Origin: Janthinobacterium sp. 64
GTDB taxonomy: Bacteria > Pseudomonadota > Gammaproteobacteria > Burkholderiales > Burkholderiaceae_D
Assembly: GCF_002813325.1 (NCBI RefSeq)
Contig: NZ_PHUG01000001.1
Location: 1,860,001-1,924,000 of the forward strand
Length of the DNA stretch: 64,000 nt
Direction: 5' to 3'
Made by a program: the position numbers and the translations under genes. The notes beneath the pieces were generated by a model. It was given only the letters and a program-made list of their open reading frames with translations, did not search any database and had not been told where the DNA came from. Below are positions 1 through 8,819 of this stretch, piece after piece (the first letter of the stretch is position 1; every line of letters starts with the position of its first letter).

Positions 1-2233
1 TGAAAATGGTCGAAATGATGCGCTGGCCGAAGGCGTTGTACAGCGCGTCGTCGACGGTTGCCGTGGTGACCGACATGCGCGCGGCGCTGTCGCGGTCAAT
101 CGCCACCGTGACGGCGGCGCCCGTGGCGCCCGCATCCGTGACGACGTTGCGCAGCTGCGTTTTTTCACGCATGCGCGCGGCCAGCTTGCCGGCCCACTCG
201 GTGACGGTGGCCGTGTCGGCCCCTTCGAGCGAGACGCGGTACTGCGTCGGGCCCGATTCCGCATCGATGGTGAGATCCTGTGTAGGCTGCAGATACAGGG
301 TCACGCCGGCCACCTTGGCCACGCGGTTGCGCAGGCGCTCCATGATCTCGTCCTGGCTGCCGCTGCGCGGACGCTTCAGGTTGATCAGCATGCTGCCCGT
401 GTGCAGCATGGTGTTGTTGGCCGCATCGACGCCGACGAGGGAACTCAGGGTATCGACAGCGGGGTCTTCCAGCAGCGCGCTGGCGGCGGCCTGCTGCAAG
501 CTAGCCATGCGTTCGTAGGAAACGGCTTGCGAGGTTTCGATGCGCGCCTTCAGCTGCCCCGTGTCCTGCGTGGGGAACAGGCCTTTCGGAATGGTGACAT
601 ACAGGATAACGGTCAGCAGCAAGGTGGCCAGGGCGACGAGCAGGGTCAATCCCTGGCGTTTCAATACCCACACGAGCGCATGGTCGTACTGCACGATGAC
701 GCGGTCGAGGAAAGCCTGGATGCGCTGGCCCGTGGCGCTGACTTTTTCATCGGCGTGGCTTTTCAGCCAGCGCGCCGACATCATCGGCACCAGGGTCAGC
801 GAGACCACGGCGGAAATCAGAATCGTGATGGCCAGGGTCATGGCAAATTCGCGGAACAAGCGGCCCACCACGTCGCCCATGAACAGCAGGGGAATCAGCA
901 CGGCGATCAATGACACGGTGAGCGAGATGATGGTAAAGCCGATCTGCGACGCGCCCTTCAGGGCGGCGGCCATCGGCGTTTCGCCCTCCTCGATGTAGCG
1001 GGCGATGTTTTCGATCATGACGATGGCGTCATCGACGACAAAGCCCGTGGCGATCGTCAGGGCCATCAGGGAGAGGTTGTTCAGGCTGTAACCGAGCAGA
1101 TACATGACGCCGCAGGCGCCGATCAGCGAGATCGGCACGGACAGGCTGGCGATCACGGTGGCGCGCATGCTGTGCAAAAAGGCGAAGATCACCAGCACCA
1201 CCAGCAGCACGGACAACAGCAGTTCCATTTCCACGTGTTCGACCGAGGCGCGGATGCCCGTCGTGCGGTCGCTCAGCACGTCGAGCTTCATGGCCGCCGG
1301 CAGGCTGGCCTGCAGGTCGGGCAGCAGGGCCTTGATGGCGTCGACCGTCTTGATGACGTTGGCGCCGGGCTGGCGCTGCACGTTCAGGATGATGGCTGGC
1401 TGCTTGCCCGACCAGGCACCCAGGCGCGTGTTTTCCGCGCTGTCGACGACGTTGGCCACATCAGCCAGGCGCACGGGCGCGCCGTTTTTATAGGTGATGA
1501 TCAGGCGCTTGTAGTCTTCCGCCGTCACCAGCTGGTCATTGGCATTGATGGTAAACGAACGCGTGGGGCCGTCGAAACTGCCCTTGGCGCTGTTGACGTT
1601 GGCCGCCGCGATGGCCGTGCGCAGGCTGTCGAGGCCCAGGCCGTACGAGGCCAGCAATTTGGTGTCGCCCTGGATGCGCACGGCCGGACGCTGGCCGCCC
1701 GACAGCGAGACGAGGCCCACGCCGTTGACCTGGCTGATTTTCAGCGCCAGGCGCGTGTTGACGATGTTTTGCACCTGCGTCAGCGGCATCGTGTCCGAGG
1801 TAATCGCCAGGGTCAGCACGGGCGCGTCGGCCGGGTTGATCTTCGCGTACACGGGCGGCGCCGGCAAGTCGGTCGGCAGCAGCGAGCCGCCCGCGTTGAT
1901 GGCCGCCTGCACTTCCTGCTCGGCCACGTCCAGGGTCTGGCCGAGCGTGAATTGCAGGGTGATGAGGGAGACGCCGGCCGCGCTGGTGGAACTCATGCGC
2001 TGCAGGCCCGACATCTGTCCGAACTGGCGCTCCAGCGGCGCCGTGACGGTCTGCCCCATGACTTCCGGGCTGGCGCCCGGGTACAGGGTCTGCACCTGGA
2101 TGGTGGGGAAGTCCACCTGTGGCAAGGCGGCCAGCGGCAGGAACTTGAAGCCGACCAGCCCCGCCAGCACGATGGCCAGCATCAGCAGCGCCGTGGCGAC
2201 GGGGCGCTGGATGAATGGCGTCGATGGACTCAT
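1..2233 (-). CDS. mdtB: RND multidrug efflux permease, MdtB/MuxB type (partial, 3' end outside window)
   Basis: Inner-membrane, proton-driven pump subunit of a tripartite RND exporter (HAE1 family). About 744 N-terminal residues are visible; E. coli MdtB has about 1040, so the 3' third lies beyond base 1. The protein begins MSPSTPFIQRPVATALLM, the usual RND amino end with the first membrane helix, and continues into porter-domain sequence. A later helix carries the VVDDAIVMIENI segment, whose paired Asp residues are the proton-relay acids of the family. The ATG shares four bases (ATGA) with the mdtA stop, so the two are translationally coupled. In enterobacteria MdtB works with MdtC; a second permease gene probably follows outside the window, which is inference. 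Confidence 0.93.
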   Translation of the reverse strand, partial: MSPSTPFIQRPVATALLMLAIVLAGLVGFKFLPLAALPQVDFPTIQVQTLYPGASPEVMGQTVTAPLERQFGQMSGLQRMSSTSAAGVSLITLQFTLGQTLDVAEQEVQAAINAGGSLLPTDLPAPPVYAKINPADAPVLTLAITSDTMPLTQVQNIVNTRLALKISQVNGVGLVSLSGGQRPAVRIQGDTKLLASYGLGLDSLRTAIAAANVNSAKGSFDGPTRSFTINANDQLVTAEDYKRLIITYKNGAPVRLADVANVVDSAENTRLGAWSGKQPAIILNVQRQPGANVIKTVDAIKALLPDLQASLPAAMKLDVLSDRTTGIRASVEHVEMELLLSVLLVVLVIFAFLHSMRATVIASLSVPISLIGACGVMYLLGYSLNNLSLMALTIATGFVVDDAIVMIENIARYIEEGETPMAAALKGASQIGFTIISLTVSLIAVLIPLLFMGDVVGRLFREFAMTLAITILISAVVSLTLVPMMSARWLKSHADEKVSATGQRIQAFLDRVIVQYDHALVWVLKRQGLTLLVALATLLLTVILYVTIPKGLFPTQDTGQLKARIETSQAVSYERMASLQQAAASALLEDPAVDTLSSLVGVDAANNTMLHTGSMLINLKRPRSGSQDEIMERLRNRVAKVAGVTLYLQPTQDLTIDAESGPTQYRVSLEGADTATVTEWAGKLAARMREKTQLRNVVTDAGATGAAVTVAIDRDSAARMSVTTATVDDALYNAFGQRIISTIF

Positions 2234-3603
2234 TGCGCTGCGCCCTTCGCTGGCGCGGTAGCTGGCACTGCGGCTGGCGCGGATGCGGAAGCCGAGGCCG
2301 AAGCACTGGCCGCGCCGTCAGCCGGCTGGCGGCGGTGGCGGCGTTCGCCATTCGCTCCGGCGCCACCGGCGCCTGCACCGCGCGCGCCGGCCGGCTTGTC
2401 GCCCGCCAGCGTGACTTTCGCGCCTTCCTTCAGGCGGTCGGCGCCTTCCGTGATGACTTGCTCGCCCGCTTCCAGGCCGGCGCGGATTTCCACCATGTCG
2501 GTGGTGGCCTGGCCCCGCGTGACCATGCGCACGGTGACGGTTTTATCCGCTTTCAGCACATACACGAAGTCGCCGTTGTTACTGTGGCGCAGGGCCGTCA
2601 CGGGCACCAGCACGGCGCCCGTGATGTTGCCCAGTTCCAGGCGCACGTTGACGAACTGGCTGGGGAACAGCGCCATCTTGTCATTCGCGTAGCGGGCCTT
2701 GGCGCGCACGGTACCCGTCTGCACGTCGACCTGGTTGTCCAGCGCGCTCAAGCTGCCCTGGTCCAGCGTATGCGTGCGCGTGCGGTCCAGCGCCAGCGCC
2801 GCCAGGGCCGAACCGGCATTCAGGCGCTCCTGGATGGTCTGCACTTTATCCTGCGGCACGGAAAACTGCACGTCGATGGGCGACAGCTGCGTCACCACCA
2901 CCACGCCGCCCGCGTCGCTGGTGCTGACCAGATTGCCGATATCGACCACCTTCAGGCCTGCGCGGCCACTGATCGGCGACACCACTTTCGTATAACCGAG
3001 GTTCAGTCTGGCCGTGCCTTCGGCGGCGCGGTCCGTCATGACGGTGCCTTCCAGCTGTTTCACCAATGCGGCCTGCGTATCGACATCCTGGCGCGCGATG
3101 GAATCCTGGCCCAGCAGGGTTTGATAGCGTTTCAGGGTCAGGCGCGCGTTTTCCAGCTGCGCTTCATCGCGCTGGCGCTGGCCCGTGGCCTGCATCAGCG
3201 CCATCTCGAACTGGGCCGGGTCGATCTGCGCCACCACCTGGCCCGCCTTGACCATGCCGCCTTCCTTGAATTTCAGCTCTTTCAAAATACCCGACACTTG
3301 CGGGCGCACCGTCACGGTGGATGCGGCCGTCACCGTGCCCAGCGCATCGAGCACCACGGGCAGGTCGGACTTGACGGCCGTGGCCACGCCGACGGTGGTC
3401 GAAGGGCCGCCGCGGCGCCCGCCCGGGCCACCGGGCCCGCCTGGGCCGCCCATGCCGGGGCCGCCCTGGGCGCTGGCGCCCGAGTGGGTCAGGTACCAGG
3501 CACCGCTCCCCAGCGCCGCCATCACGGCCAGCGCGATGACCGTGCCGACGATTTTCGAACGGCGGCTGCGCCGTGGGGTATTGGGTGTTGTCTGCGAATC
3601 CAT
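2230..3603 (-). CDS. mdtA: RND efflux periplasmic adaptor (membrane fusion protein) MdtA
   Basis: Adaptor that links the RND permease to an outer-membrane channel in the periplasm; 457 residues. One hydrophobic helix (about residues 19-40) anchors the N-terminus. It is followed by an unusual Gly/Pro-rich linker (about 45-65), then the biotinyl-lipoyl and hairpin region (TVRPQVSGILKELKFKEGGMV), the beta-barrel, and a membrane-proximal domain. The last 45 residues form a low-complexity Ala/Ser/Pro tail, longer than in E. coli MdtA. Shine-Dalgarno AAGGA lies 6 bases before the ATG. It is the first gene of the operon with mdtB. Tail and linker are seen; the substrate range cannot be read from sequence. 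Confidence 0.92.
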   Translation of the reverse strand: MDSQTTPNTPRRSRRSKIVGTVIALAVMAALGSGAWYLTHSGASAQGGPGMGGPGGPGGPGGRRGGPSTTVGVATAVKSDLPVVLDALGTVTAASTVTVRPQVSGILKELKFKEGGMVKAGQVVAQIDPAQFEMALMQATGQRQRDEAQLENARLTLKRYQTLLGQDSIARQDVDTQAALVKQLEGTVMTDRAAEGTARLNLGYTKVVSPISGRAGLKVVDIGNLVSTSDAGGVVVVTQLSPIDVQFSVPQDKVQTIQERLNAGSALAALALDRTRTHTLDQGSLSALDNQVDVQTGTVRAKARYANDKMALFPSQFVNVRLELGNITGAVLVPVTALRHSNNGDFVYVLKADKTVTVRMVTRGQATTDMVEIRAGLEAGEQVITEGADRLKEGAKVTLAGDKPAGARGAGAGGAGANGERRHRRQPADGAASASASASASAPAAVPATAPAKGAAQ

Positions 3604-4012
3604 CGCTTATCCTTGTATATGCCGCTGGCACGGCGAGTCTGTGGCGCCGGCCGAGGTGGGACACACTCAGGCCGGACGACCGTTTTTCGGGGTTGAATGA
3701 GCTACAAAGCGTCAGGGAGTCAAGAGCTGAAAATCAGCTGAAAAAACATCGTTCCCCAAGGTGAAACGACTCTAGCATAGTCATGTATCTGTTTCATTTC
3801 TGCTTGAAACAATTACACACAGCCAGGCTGGGATGGGAAGATCAGGAGGACCGGCTGGCGTGCCTGCGCCGTGAGGGAACGCTGGAAAAATCAGGCTTGC
3901 GGAGCCTCGCGCCCCGGCGCCAGCGGCGCGCGGGTGACTCGCATGCAGATACAAACTCGCTACAAATCTCCCGCCATCGGCCTTGACCTGGCGCCACGCG
4001 GGCCGTTTGCGC
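3604..4012. other. Intergenic region upstream of mdtA
   Basis: About 410 bases between the mdtA start and the end of the GNAT gene. Both flanking genes are on the minus strand, so this holds the mdtA promoter and the 3' end of the GNAT transcript. The stretch 3720-3810 is more AT-rich than its surroundings and has three copies of TGAAAC/GTTTCA. The one modest open frame (3783-3986, plus) has no ribosome binding site and no recognisable similarity, so I see no gene here. Confidence 0.6.
3763..3810. promoter_or_regulatory. Candidate operator: repeated TGAAAC/GTTTCA half-sites upstream of mdtA
   Basis: TGAAAC occurs at 3763-3768, its complement GTTTCA at 3791-3796 and TGAAAC again at 3805-3810. 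The last two form an inverted repeat with an 8-base spacer. The sites are about 160-210 bases upstream of the mdtA start in otherwise GC-rich DNA. mdtABC in enterobacteria is controlled by response regulators such as BaeR; whether this is a regulator site here is inference. Confidence 0.3.
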
Positions 4013-4564
4013 TTACAAGGTCATGCCGAGGATGACATCCTGGTAATCGGTGCGGCCCACGCGGAAGGTGCGCCGGCCCAGCTGTGCAAAGCCGCAGCGC
4101 GCATAGAACGCCAGCGCATCGTGGTTTTCCGCGTACACGCCCAGCAGCACGCGCCCTGCCCCGCCGGCGCGTGCCTGATCGAGCGCCGCCTGCATCAAAC
4201 GCTGGCCCACGCGCAGGCCCTGGAAGCGGTGCAGCAGGTAGATGCGCTTGATTTCCAGGTCTTGCGGATGCGGGTCCGCCACCGGCAGGCTGGCGGGACT
4301 GAGCACCAGGTAGCCGACGGGTGCGCCGCCGGGCGTGGCTTCGGCCAGCCACAAGCGCATGGCCGGCAGCGCCAGCCAGTCGCGGTACAGCTGCACGTCG
4401 TGCTGGCGCTGGCAATGGGCGATGACGTCGGCGCCGTCGAGGATGCCAGCGAACGCTTCAAGAAAAGTGGCTTGCCCCACCAGCGCCAGCGCTGCTTCGT
4501 CGCCTTTGGCGCAGGGGCGGATGGTGATCGCGTTGTCGGTGTGTGTGCTCATGTCGCTTGCCAT
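4013..4564 (-). CDS. GNAT family N-acetyltransferase
   Basis: Predicted cytoplasmic acetyl-CoA dependent N-acetyltransferase of 183 residues; the acceptor is unknown. The GNAT core is visible: LEIKRIYLLHRFQGLRVGQRLM is motif A, with the acetyl-CoA pyrophosphate loop R/Q-x-x-G-x-G degenerate to FQGLRVG. It is followed by ENHDALAFYARCGFAQLG, the usual motif B with the Asn and the YxxxGF turn. The first ATG (4564) is used here; a second in-frame ATG at 4552 would remove four residues and cannot be excluded. It lies 3' of sppA on the same strand, separated by a perfect inverted repeat at 4580-4606. Confidence 0.85.
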   Translation of the reverse strand: MASDMSTHTDNAITIRPCAKGDEAALALVGQATFLEAFAGILDGADVIAHCQRQHDVQLYRDWLALPAMRLWLAEATPGGAPVGYLVLSPASLPVADPHPQDLEIKRIYLLHRFQGLRVGQRLMQAALDQARAGGAGRVLLGVYAENHDALAFYARCGFAQLGRRTFRVGRTDYQDVILGMTL

Positions 4565-4579
4565 GCTGTGCTTCAGTAT

Positions 4580-4606
4580 GGGGTCGGACCCGTCGGGTCC
4601 GACCCC
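4580..4606. repeat. Perfect 12-bp inverted repeat between sppA and GNAT gene (REP-like or terminator hairpin)
   Basis: GGGGTCGGACCC (4580-4591) and its exact complement GGGTCCGACCCC (4595-4606) are separated by GTC. It sits 12 bases past the sppA stop and no U-run follows on either strand, so it is not a canonical intrinsic terminator. I noticed no second copy in this window. Confidence 0.6.
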
Positions 4607-4618
4607 GGCCGCTTTACC

Positions 4619-6493
4619 TTACTTGCCGCCCAAAGGCACCTCGCACAGGCAGTGCGTGAGGGCCATGAACGGTTTGTGTTCGCGCGTGATGCCCGACAGC
4701 CAGGAGAGATCCTGCGCCATGCCCAGCGCCGCGTCGGCCGGCAAGCCCGTCGTGGCCAGGCCCAGCTTCACGTGCTCGCCCAGGCCCAGCGAGGCCATGG
4801 CCTTGGAGCCGAACATGCCGATCAGCCGGTCCACGTTCGACGTTTCCTGCTCCAGGTACGTCACGCGGTAATCGCTGCCCAGCTTGGCGCGCCTGGCGGC
4901 CGAAGCCAGCGCATCGCCATAGCTGCCGATGCGGTCGACCAGGTTGCGCTCTTTCGCCTGCAAGCCCGTCCAGACGCGGCCCTGCGCCACTTCATCAATC
5001 TTTTCCGGCGTGGTCTTGCGCGCCTTGGCGGCCAGGTTCAGGAAGTCGCCATACACGTGGTTGATCGAGCCCTGAATCACTTGCGCGAAGCGCGGGTCGA
5101 GCGGACGCAATGGGTTGCCCGCGTCGGCCAGCCAGGTGGTCGGCGAACCGGCCGTGTGGATGCCCAGCTTTTCCACCACCTTGTCGGCCGTCGGCAAAAT
5201 CGCGAACACGCCGATGGAACCGGTGATGGTGGCCGCGTCGGCGATCACTTCATCGGACGAGGTGCTGATCCAGTAGCCGCCGGAAGCGGCCACGTTGCCC
5301 ATCGAGACGACCACCGGCTTGCCGGCGGCGCGCGTCAGTTCCAGTTCGCGGCGGATCAGTTCCGAGCCGAAGGCGCTGCCGCCCGGCGAATCGACGCGCA
5401 GCACGATGGCCTTGATCGATTTGTCTTCGCGTGCCTGGCGGATCAGGCGCGAGGTGGACAGGCCGCCGATGGAACCCGGTGCCGCGATGCCGTCGCCGAT
5501 TTCACCGGAGGCGATGACCACGCCGACGGCGTCGCCGATATGCACGGGGCGCAGGCGCGCCAGGTAGTCCGTGTAATTGATCTGGCGGAAGTTCGTGCCT
5601 TCCGTATTTTTGGCGCCGCGCGCCATCATGAACTGGCGCAGTTCATCGCGCGTTTTCAGGCCGTCGACCAGCTTGCCATTGAGCGACAGCTTGGCAATAT
5701 CGCCACCGGCGGCCGTCATCATGGCGGGCAGGTTATCGATCGTTTGCATGATGGCGCCGGCCGGCAGCTTGCGCGATTTTTCCACGTCGGTGGTGTAGGT
5801 GGTCCACAGGCCGTTGTTCAGGTAGCGGTCCGCTTCGGCCGCCGCTTCGGACGGGCCGTTGGCGATGAACGGCTCGGCCGCGCTCTTGTACGTGCCCACT
5901 TTCAGCAGGTTCACCGTCACGCCCACTTTGTCGAGCGCGTCGCGGTAGTAATTGCGGTAGCGGCCAAAGCCTTCCAGCATGACGCCGCCCATCGGGTGCA
6001 GGAACACCTCGTCGGCCTTGGCCGCCACCAGGTACTGGCGCTGGTTGTAGCTCGAACCCCAGGCCGTCACTTTCTTGCCCGTGGCGCGGAAGCGTTCCAC
6101 GCCAGCCGCCACTTCGCGCAGCGACGCCAGGCCGCCGCCCTGCAGCTCGTCGAGCAGGATCACCATGGAGCCGATGTTCTTGTCCTTGGACGCCGTGTCG
6201 AGCACCGCCAGCACGTCGCGCAACTGCACGTTTTTCTTGACTTCGCCGCTGACATTGGCCAGCACCGCCTCGCGCACGCCGCCCGGGGTTTCCTCAACCA
6301 GCGGGCCCTGCAAGTCCAGCACCAGCGTGGTCTTTTCCGCTAGGGGCTTGGCGCCGCCGCCAAAGATGGCGATCAGGATGGCGATGACGATCAGCAGGAA
6401 AATCAGGTTGATGACCGCGCGGCGGGTGGCGTCCAGCGCGCGCCAGAATGCGCCAAAGCCGCGGCGCAGCGGCGGGAAGGGGTTGAGTGACAT
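4619..6493 (-). CDS. sppA: Signal peptide peptidase SppA, 67K type
   Basis: Inner-membrane serine protease that degrades released signal peptides; 624 residues, the length of the double-domain E. coli type. One N-terminal membrane helix lies at about 26-44. The catalytic pair is present: Lys203 in KVGTYKSAAEPFI (matching E. coli Lys209) and Ser404 in VSMGNVAASGGYWIS (matching Ser409). The C-terminal half carries VLRVDSPGGSAFGSE and TITGSIGVFA, typical of peptidase family S49. GGAG lies 6 bases before the ATG. The neighbours show no functional link. Confidence 0.96.
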   Translation of the reverse strand: MSLNPFPPLRRGFGAFWRALDATRRAVINLIFLLIVIAILIAIFGGGAKPLAEKTTLVLDLQGPLVEETPGGVREAVLANVSGEVKKNVQLRDVLAVLDTASKDKNIGSMVILLDELQGGGLASLREVAAGVERFRATGKKVTAWGSSYNQRQYLVAAKADEVFLHPMGGVMLEGFGRYRNYYRDALDKVGVTVNLLKVGTYKSAAEPFIANGPSEAAAEADRYLNNGLWTTYTTDVEKSRKLPAGAIMQTIDNLPAMMTAAGGDIAKLSLNGKLVDGLKTRDELRQFMMARGAKNTEGTNFRQINYTDYLARLRPVHIGDAVGVVIASGEIGDGIAAPGSIGGLSTSRLIRQAREDKSIKAIVLRVDSPGGSAFGSELIRRELELTRAAGKPVVVSMGNVAASGGYWISTSSDEVIADAATITGSIGVFAILPTADKVVEKLGIHTAGSPTTWLADAGNPLRPLDPRFAQVIQGSINHVYGDFLNLAAKARKTTPEKIDEVAQGRVWTGLQAKERNLVDRIGSYGDALASAARRAKLGSDYRVTYLEQETSNVDRLIGMFGSKAMASLGLGEHVKLGLATTGLPADAALGMAQDLSWLSGITREHKPFMALTHCLCEVPLGGK

Positions 6494-6556
6494 TGATGCT
6501 CCGTGGGGTTATGTACCGAAAGGAAATCAATATAACTGAAAACGGGCTGAATCGTC

Positions 6557-8035
6557 TTATTTTGACAAGTGTGCCGCGCCTTGGCCGCCCTGCCCTGCCG
6601 GTGTGGAAATGAGGAACAGGCCGCCCAGCACCAGGGCGCCATTCAGGATCAGCAACTCCAGGCCGATGCGGTAATGTTCGAACAGCCGCGCCTGCTCCTG
6701 CTCGACCAGCGCGCACAGCAGTGGCCCCGCCACGGCCACCAGCGGCACCCAGCGGTCGCGCACGCCGCGCTGGCTCAGCAGGCCGAAGGCGAACAAGCCC
6801 AGCAGCGGACCATAGGTATAGCTGGCCAGCTTCAGGATCACGCCTATCATGCTGGGATCGTCGAGCCACTTGAAGGCCATGATCAGGATCAAAAACAATG
6901 CGGCAAACCCCAGGTGCACGCGGCGGCGCCAGCGCATCTGCGCGGCCGCGCTCAAATCCGGCCTGCGCTGCACGCCCAAAATGTCGATGCAAAACGTGGA
7001 CGTCAGGGCAGTGAGCGCCCCGTCCACGCTGGGAAACAGGGCGGAAATGAGGGCGATGAAAAAGATCAGCTGCACCGCGGCCGGGAAGTGCCCGAGCACG
7101 ACGGCGGGGAAGAGTTTATCCCCCGTGGCCGTCACGCCCGCCTGCGGCGCGTACAGGTGCAGCAAGCCGCCGAGGAACAGGAACAGCAGCAGCACGCCCG
7201 TCAGTACCACGGTCAGGCTGAGCATGTTCTTTTGCGAGTCGCGCAAGGTCCGCACGGAAATGTTCTTTTGCATCATTTCCTGGTCCATGCCCGTCATGGC
7301 GATGGTAATGAACATGCCGGCAAGAATGTGCTTCCAGACATAGGCAGGGCTGTCGGGGTCCGTGGTGAAGATGCGCGTGAGGCCCTGCGCGCGCATGCGC
7401 TCCAGGCTGTCGACGAGGGACAGGTCCATTGCGCGCAATAAAAACACGCTGCAGATGACGAGACCGGCCAGCATGCACGCCGTTTGCAGGGTATCGGTCC
7501 AGACGATGGTTTTGACGCCGCCTTCATACGTGTAGAGCAGGATCAGCAGCAGCACGGCGCACGACGTCAGCCAGAACGGCACGCTCAGGCTGTCGAGGAT
7601 GGTCGCTTGCAAGATATTGACCACCAGATACAGCCGCGCCGTGGCGCCCAGCAGCCGCGAGACGATGAAAAACGCCGCCCCGCTCTGGTAGGAGCGCCGT
7701 CCCAGACGCAGTTCCAGAAAACGGTAAATCGAGGTCAGCTGCAGCCGGTAGTACAGCGGCAGCAAGATGAAGGTGATGGCCAGGTAACCGAGTACATAGC
7801 CGATCATCAGCTGGATGTAGCCGAAACCGTTGCTGCCCACGGCGCCGGGCACGCTGATGAAGGTCACGCCCGTAAGCGTCGTGCCCACCATGCCGAAGGC
7901 CACCAGCATCCAGTTGCTGTCTTTGTTGCCGATGAAAAAACTGTCATTGGTCGCATGGCGCGAAGTGCGCCATGCCACGCCCAGCAGGATCAGGAAATAC
8001 GCGAGGACGACGGCAAACAGGATGGCTGGGGACAT
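6557..8035 (-). CDS. Sodium:solute symporter (SSS family)
   Basis: Predicted cytoplasmic-membrane transporter of 492 residues that imports an unknown solute with Na+. Roughly 13 hydrophobic helices are visible from the first (ILFAVVLAYFLILLGVAW) onward. Family signs are the early FFIGNKDSNWMLVAFGMVGTTLTG loop, the GTTLTGVTFISVPG segment that forms TM2, and TYEGGVKTIVWTDTLQT in the middle, a conserved SSS signature. Sugar, amino acid, sialic acid and acyl-glycine carriers share these features, so the substrate is open. It is a single gene, 98 bases downstream of the SUKH gene. Confidence 0.88.
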   Translation of the reverse strand: MSPAILFAVVLAYFLILLGVAWRTSRHATNDSFFIGNKDSNWMLVAFGMVGTTLTGVTFISVPGAVGSNGFGYIQLMIGYVLGYLAITFILLPLYYRLQLTSIYRFLELRLGRRSYQSGAAFFIVSRLLGATARLYLVVNILQATILDSLSVPFWLTSCAVLLLILLYTYEGGVKTIVWTDTLQTACMLAGLVICSVFLLRAMDLSLVDSLERMRAQGLTRIFTTDPDSPAYVWKHILAGMFITIAMTGMDQEMMQKNISVRTLRDSQKNMLSLTVVLTGVLLLFLFLGGLLHLYAPQAGVTATGDKLFPAVVLGHFPAAVQLIFFIALISALFPSVDGALTALTSTFCIDILGVQRRPDLSAAAQMRWRRRVHLGFAALFLILIMAFKWLDDPSMIGVILKLASYTYGPLLGLFAFGLLSQRGVRDRWVPLVAVAGPLLCALVEQEQARLFEHYRIGLELLILNGALVLGGLFLISTPAGQGGQGAAHLSK

Positions 8036-8133
8036 GGCAGATACGGCACTGAGCTAAGGTGGGCGGCAATATACACCGGATTGCCGCGCCCGTTGCTGGA
8101 GACGGCTAAAAGCGCCCCCAACCAGCCGCCACG

Positions 8134-8772
8134 CTAGCCGCCCGAGGCGCGCCGCGCGGCATGCAGCGCGGCCAGCGCCGTTCTGAAGTGCACATTCGGC
8201 GTTTCCTGGCAGAAATTGTCCACCGCGCCGCTGCCGCCCAGCAACGGGCTCACCAGCGGCGCATAATGCATGCCATGGCGCAATGGGCCAAGCTGGCTTT
8301 CCACGGCCTGCAGGCGCCGCGCATCGACCAAGGCAAAGCGCTCGGTCAGCACCTGTGCAAACAGTTCCTGTGCGCTATGCGCAAGCACAAACGATTCGAA
8401 GGTATCGATGGCGAACAGCAAATAGAGCACGCTGTCGCCATCGTGGCGGTAGCCGAGCTGATCGCCAAAACAGGTCTCGGCAAAGAACACGGGACCGCCC
8501 TCGGCCGGGCACGGGAAAATCTCCGTCCAGAAATCTTGACGGTTCCACTCCTGCAGGCAATCGCGCGGTGCCGGCGTTGCACCGTCACCAAAAAAATACA
8601 GATCGTTGCGGCCGAAATAGCCGCCGCCCACCTGCCGCAGGAATGCCGCGAGGTCGTCGGGCAAGGCCACGCCCAGTACGTGCTCCGTAAAGGCGGCCAG
8701 CTTGCCGGCATCGGCGCTCACGCGCTGCGCCGGTGGAAACGCGTGTAAAAACGCTTGGTATTCGACATCCAT
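8134..8772 (-). CDS. SMI1/KNR4 (SUKH) domain protein
   Basis: Cytoplasmic protein of 212 residues. The stretch LPDDLAAFLRQVGGGYFG followed by DLYFFGDG, and later DSVLYLLFAIDTFESFVLA, matches the SUKH (SMI1/KNR4) fold. Many bacterial SUKH proteins are immunity proteins against toxins, but others have housekeeping roles. No toxin gene lies beside it. The ATG at 8772 was chosen because GGAG lies 8 bases before it; an ATG at 8778 adds two residues but has GGAG only 2 bases away. The gene starts 47 bases after the sulfur transporter stop and may share its transcript. Confidence 0.75.
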   Translation of the reverse strand: MDVEYQAFLHAFPPAQRVSADAGKLAAFTEHVLGVALPDDLAAFLRQVGGGYFGRNDLYFFGDGATPAPRDCLQEWNRQDFWTEIFPCPAEGGPVFFAETCFGDQLGYRHDGDSVLYLLFAIDTFESFVLAHSAQELFAQVLTERFALVDARRLQAVESQLGPLRHGMHYAPLVSPLLGGSGAVDNFCQETPNVHFRTALAALHAARRASGG

Positions 8773-8819
8773 GTACATTACTCCATTAGTTTTCGGTACG
8801 GTCATTGACGGTGGACAAC

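Noticed and set aside
1172..2692. Long open frames on the strand opposite to known genes (also 3983-6343, 36133-38130, 44395-46752, 55921-57918, 59297-61279)
   Set aside because: They are opposite well-identified genes, are rich in Arg, His and Gln, and show no domains. Typical antisense frames of GC-rich DNA.
3783..3986. 67-codon frame on the plus strand upstream of mdtA
   Set aside because: No ribosome binding site, no recognisable similarity, and it overlaps the likely promoter region.
4619..6493. Possible loss of the catalytic Lys in SppA
   Set aside because: I first aligned a wrong region; the GTYKSA segment with Lys203 matches E. coli Lys209, so the enzyme looks active.
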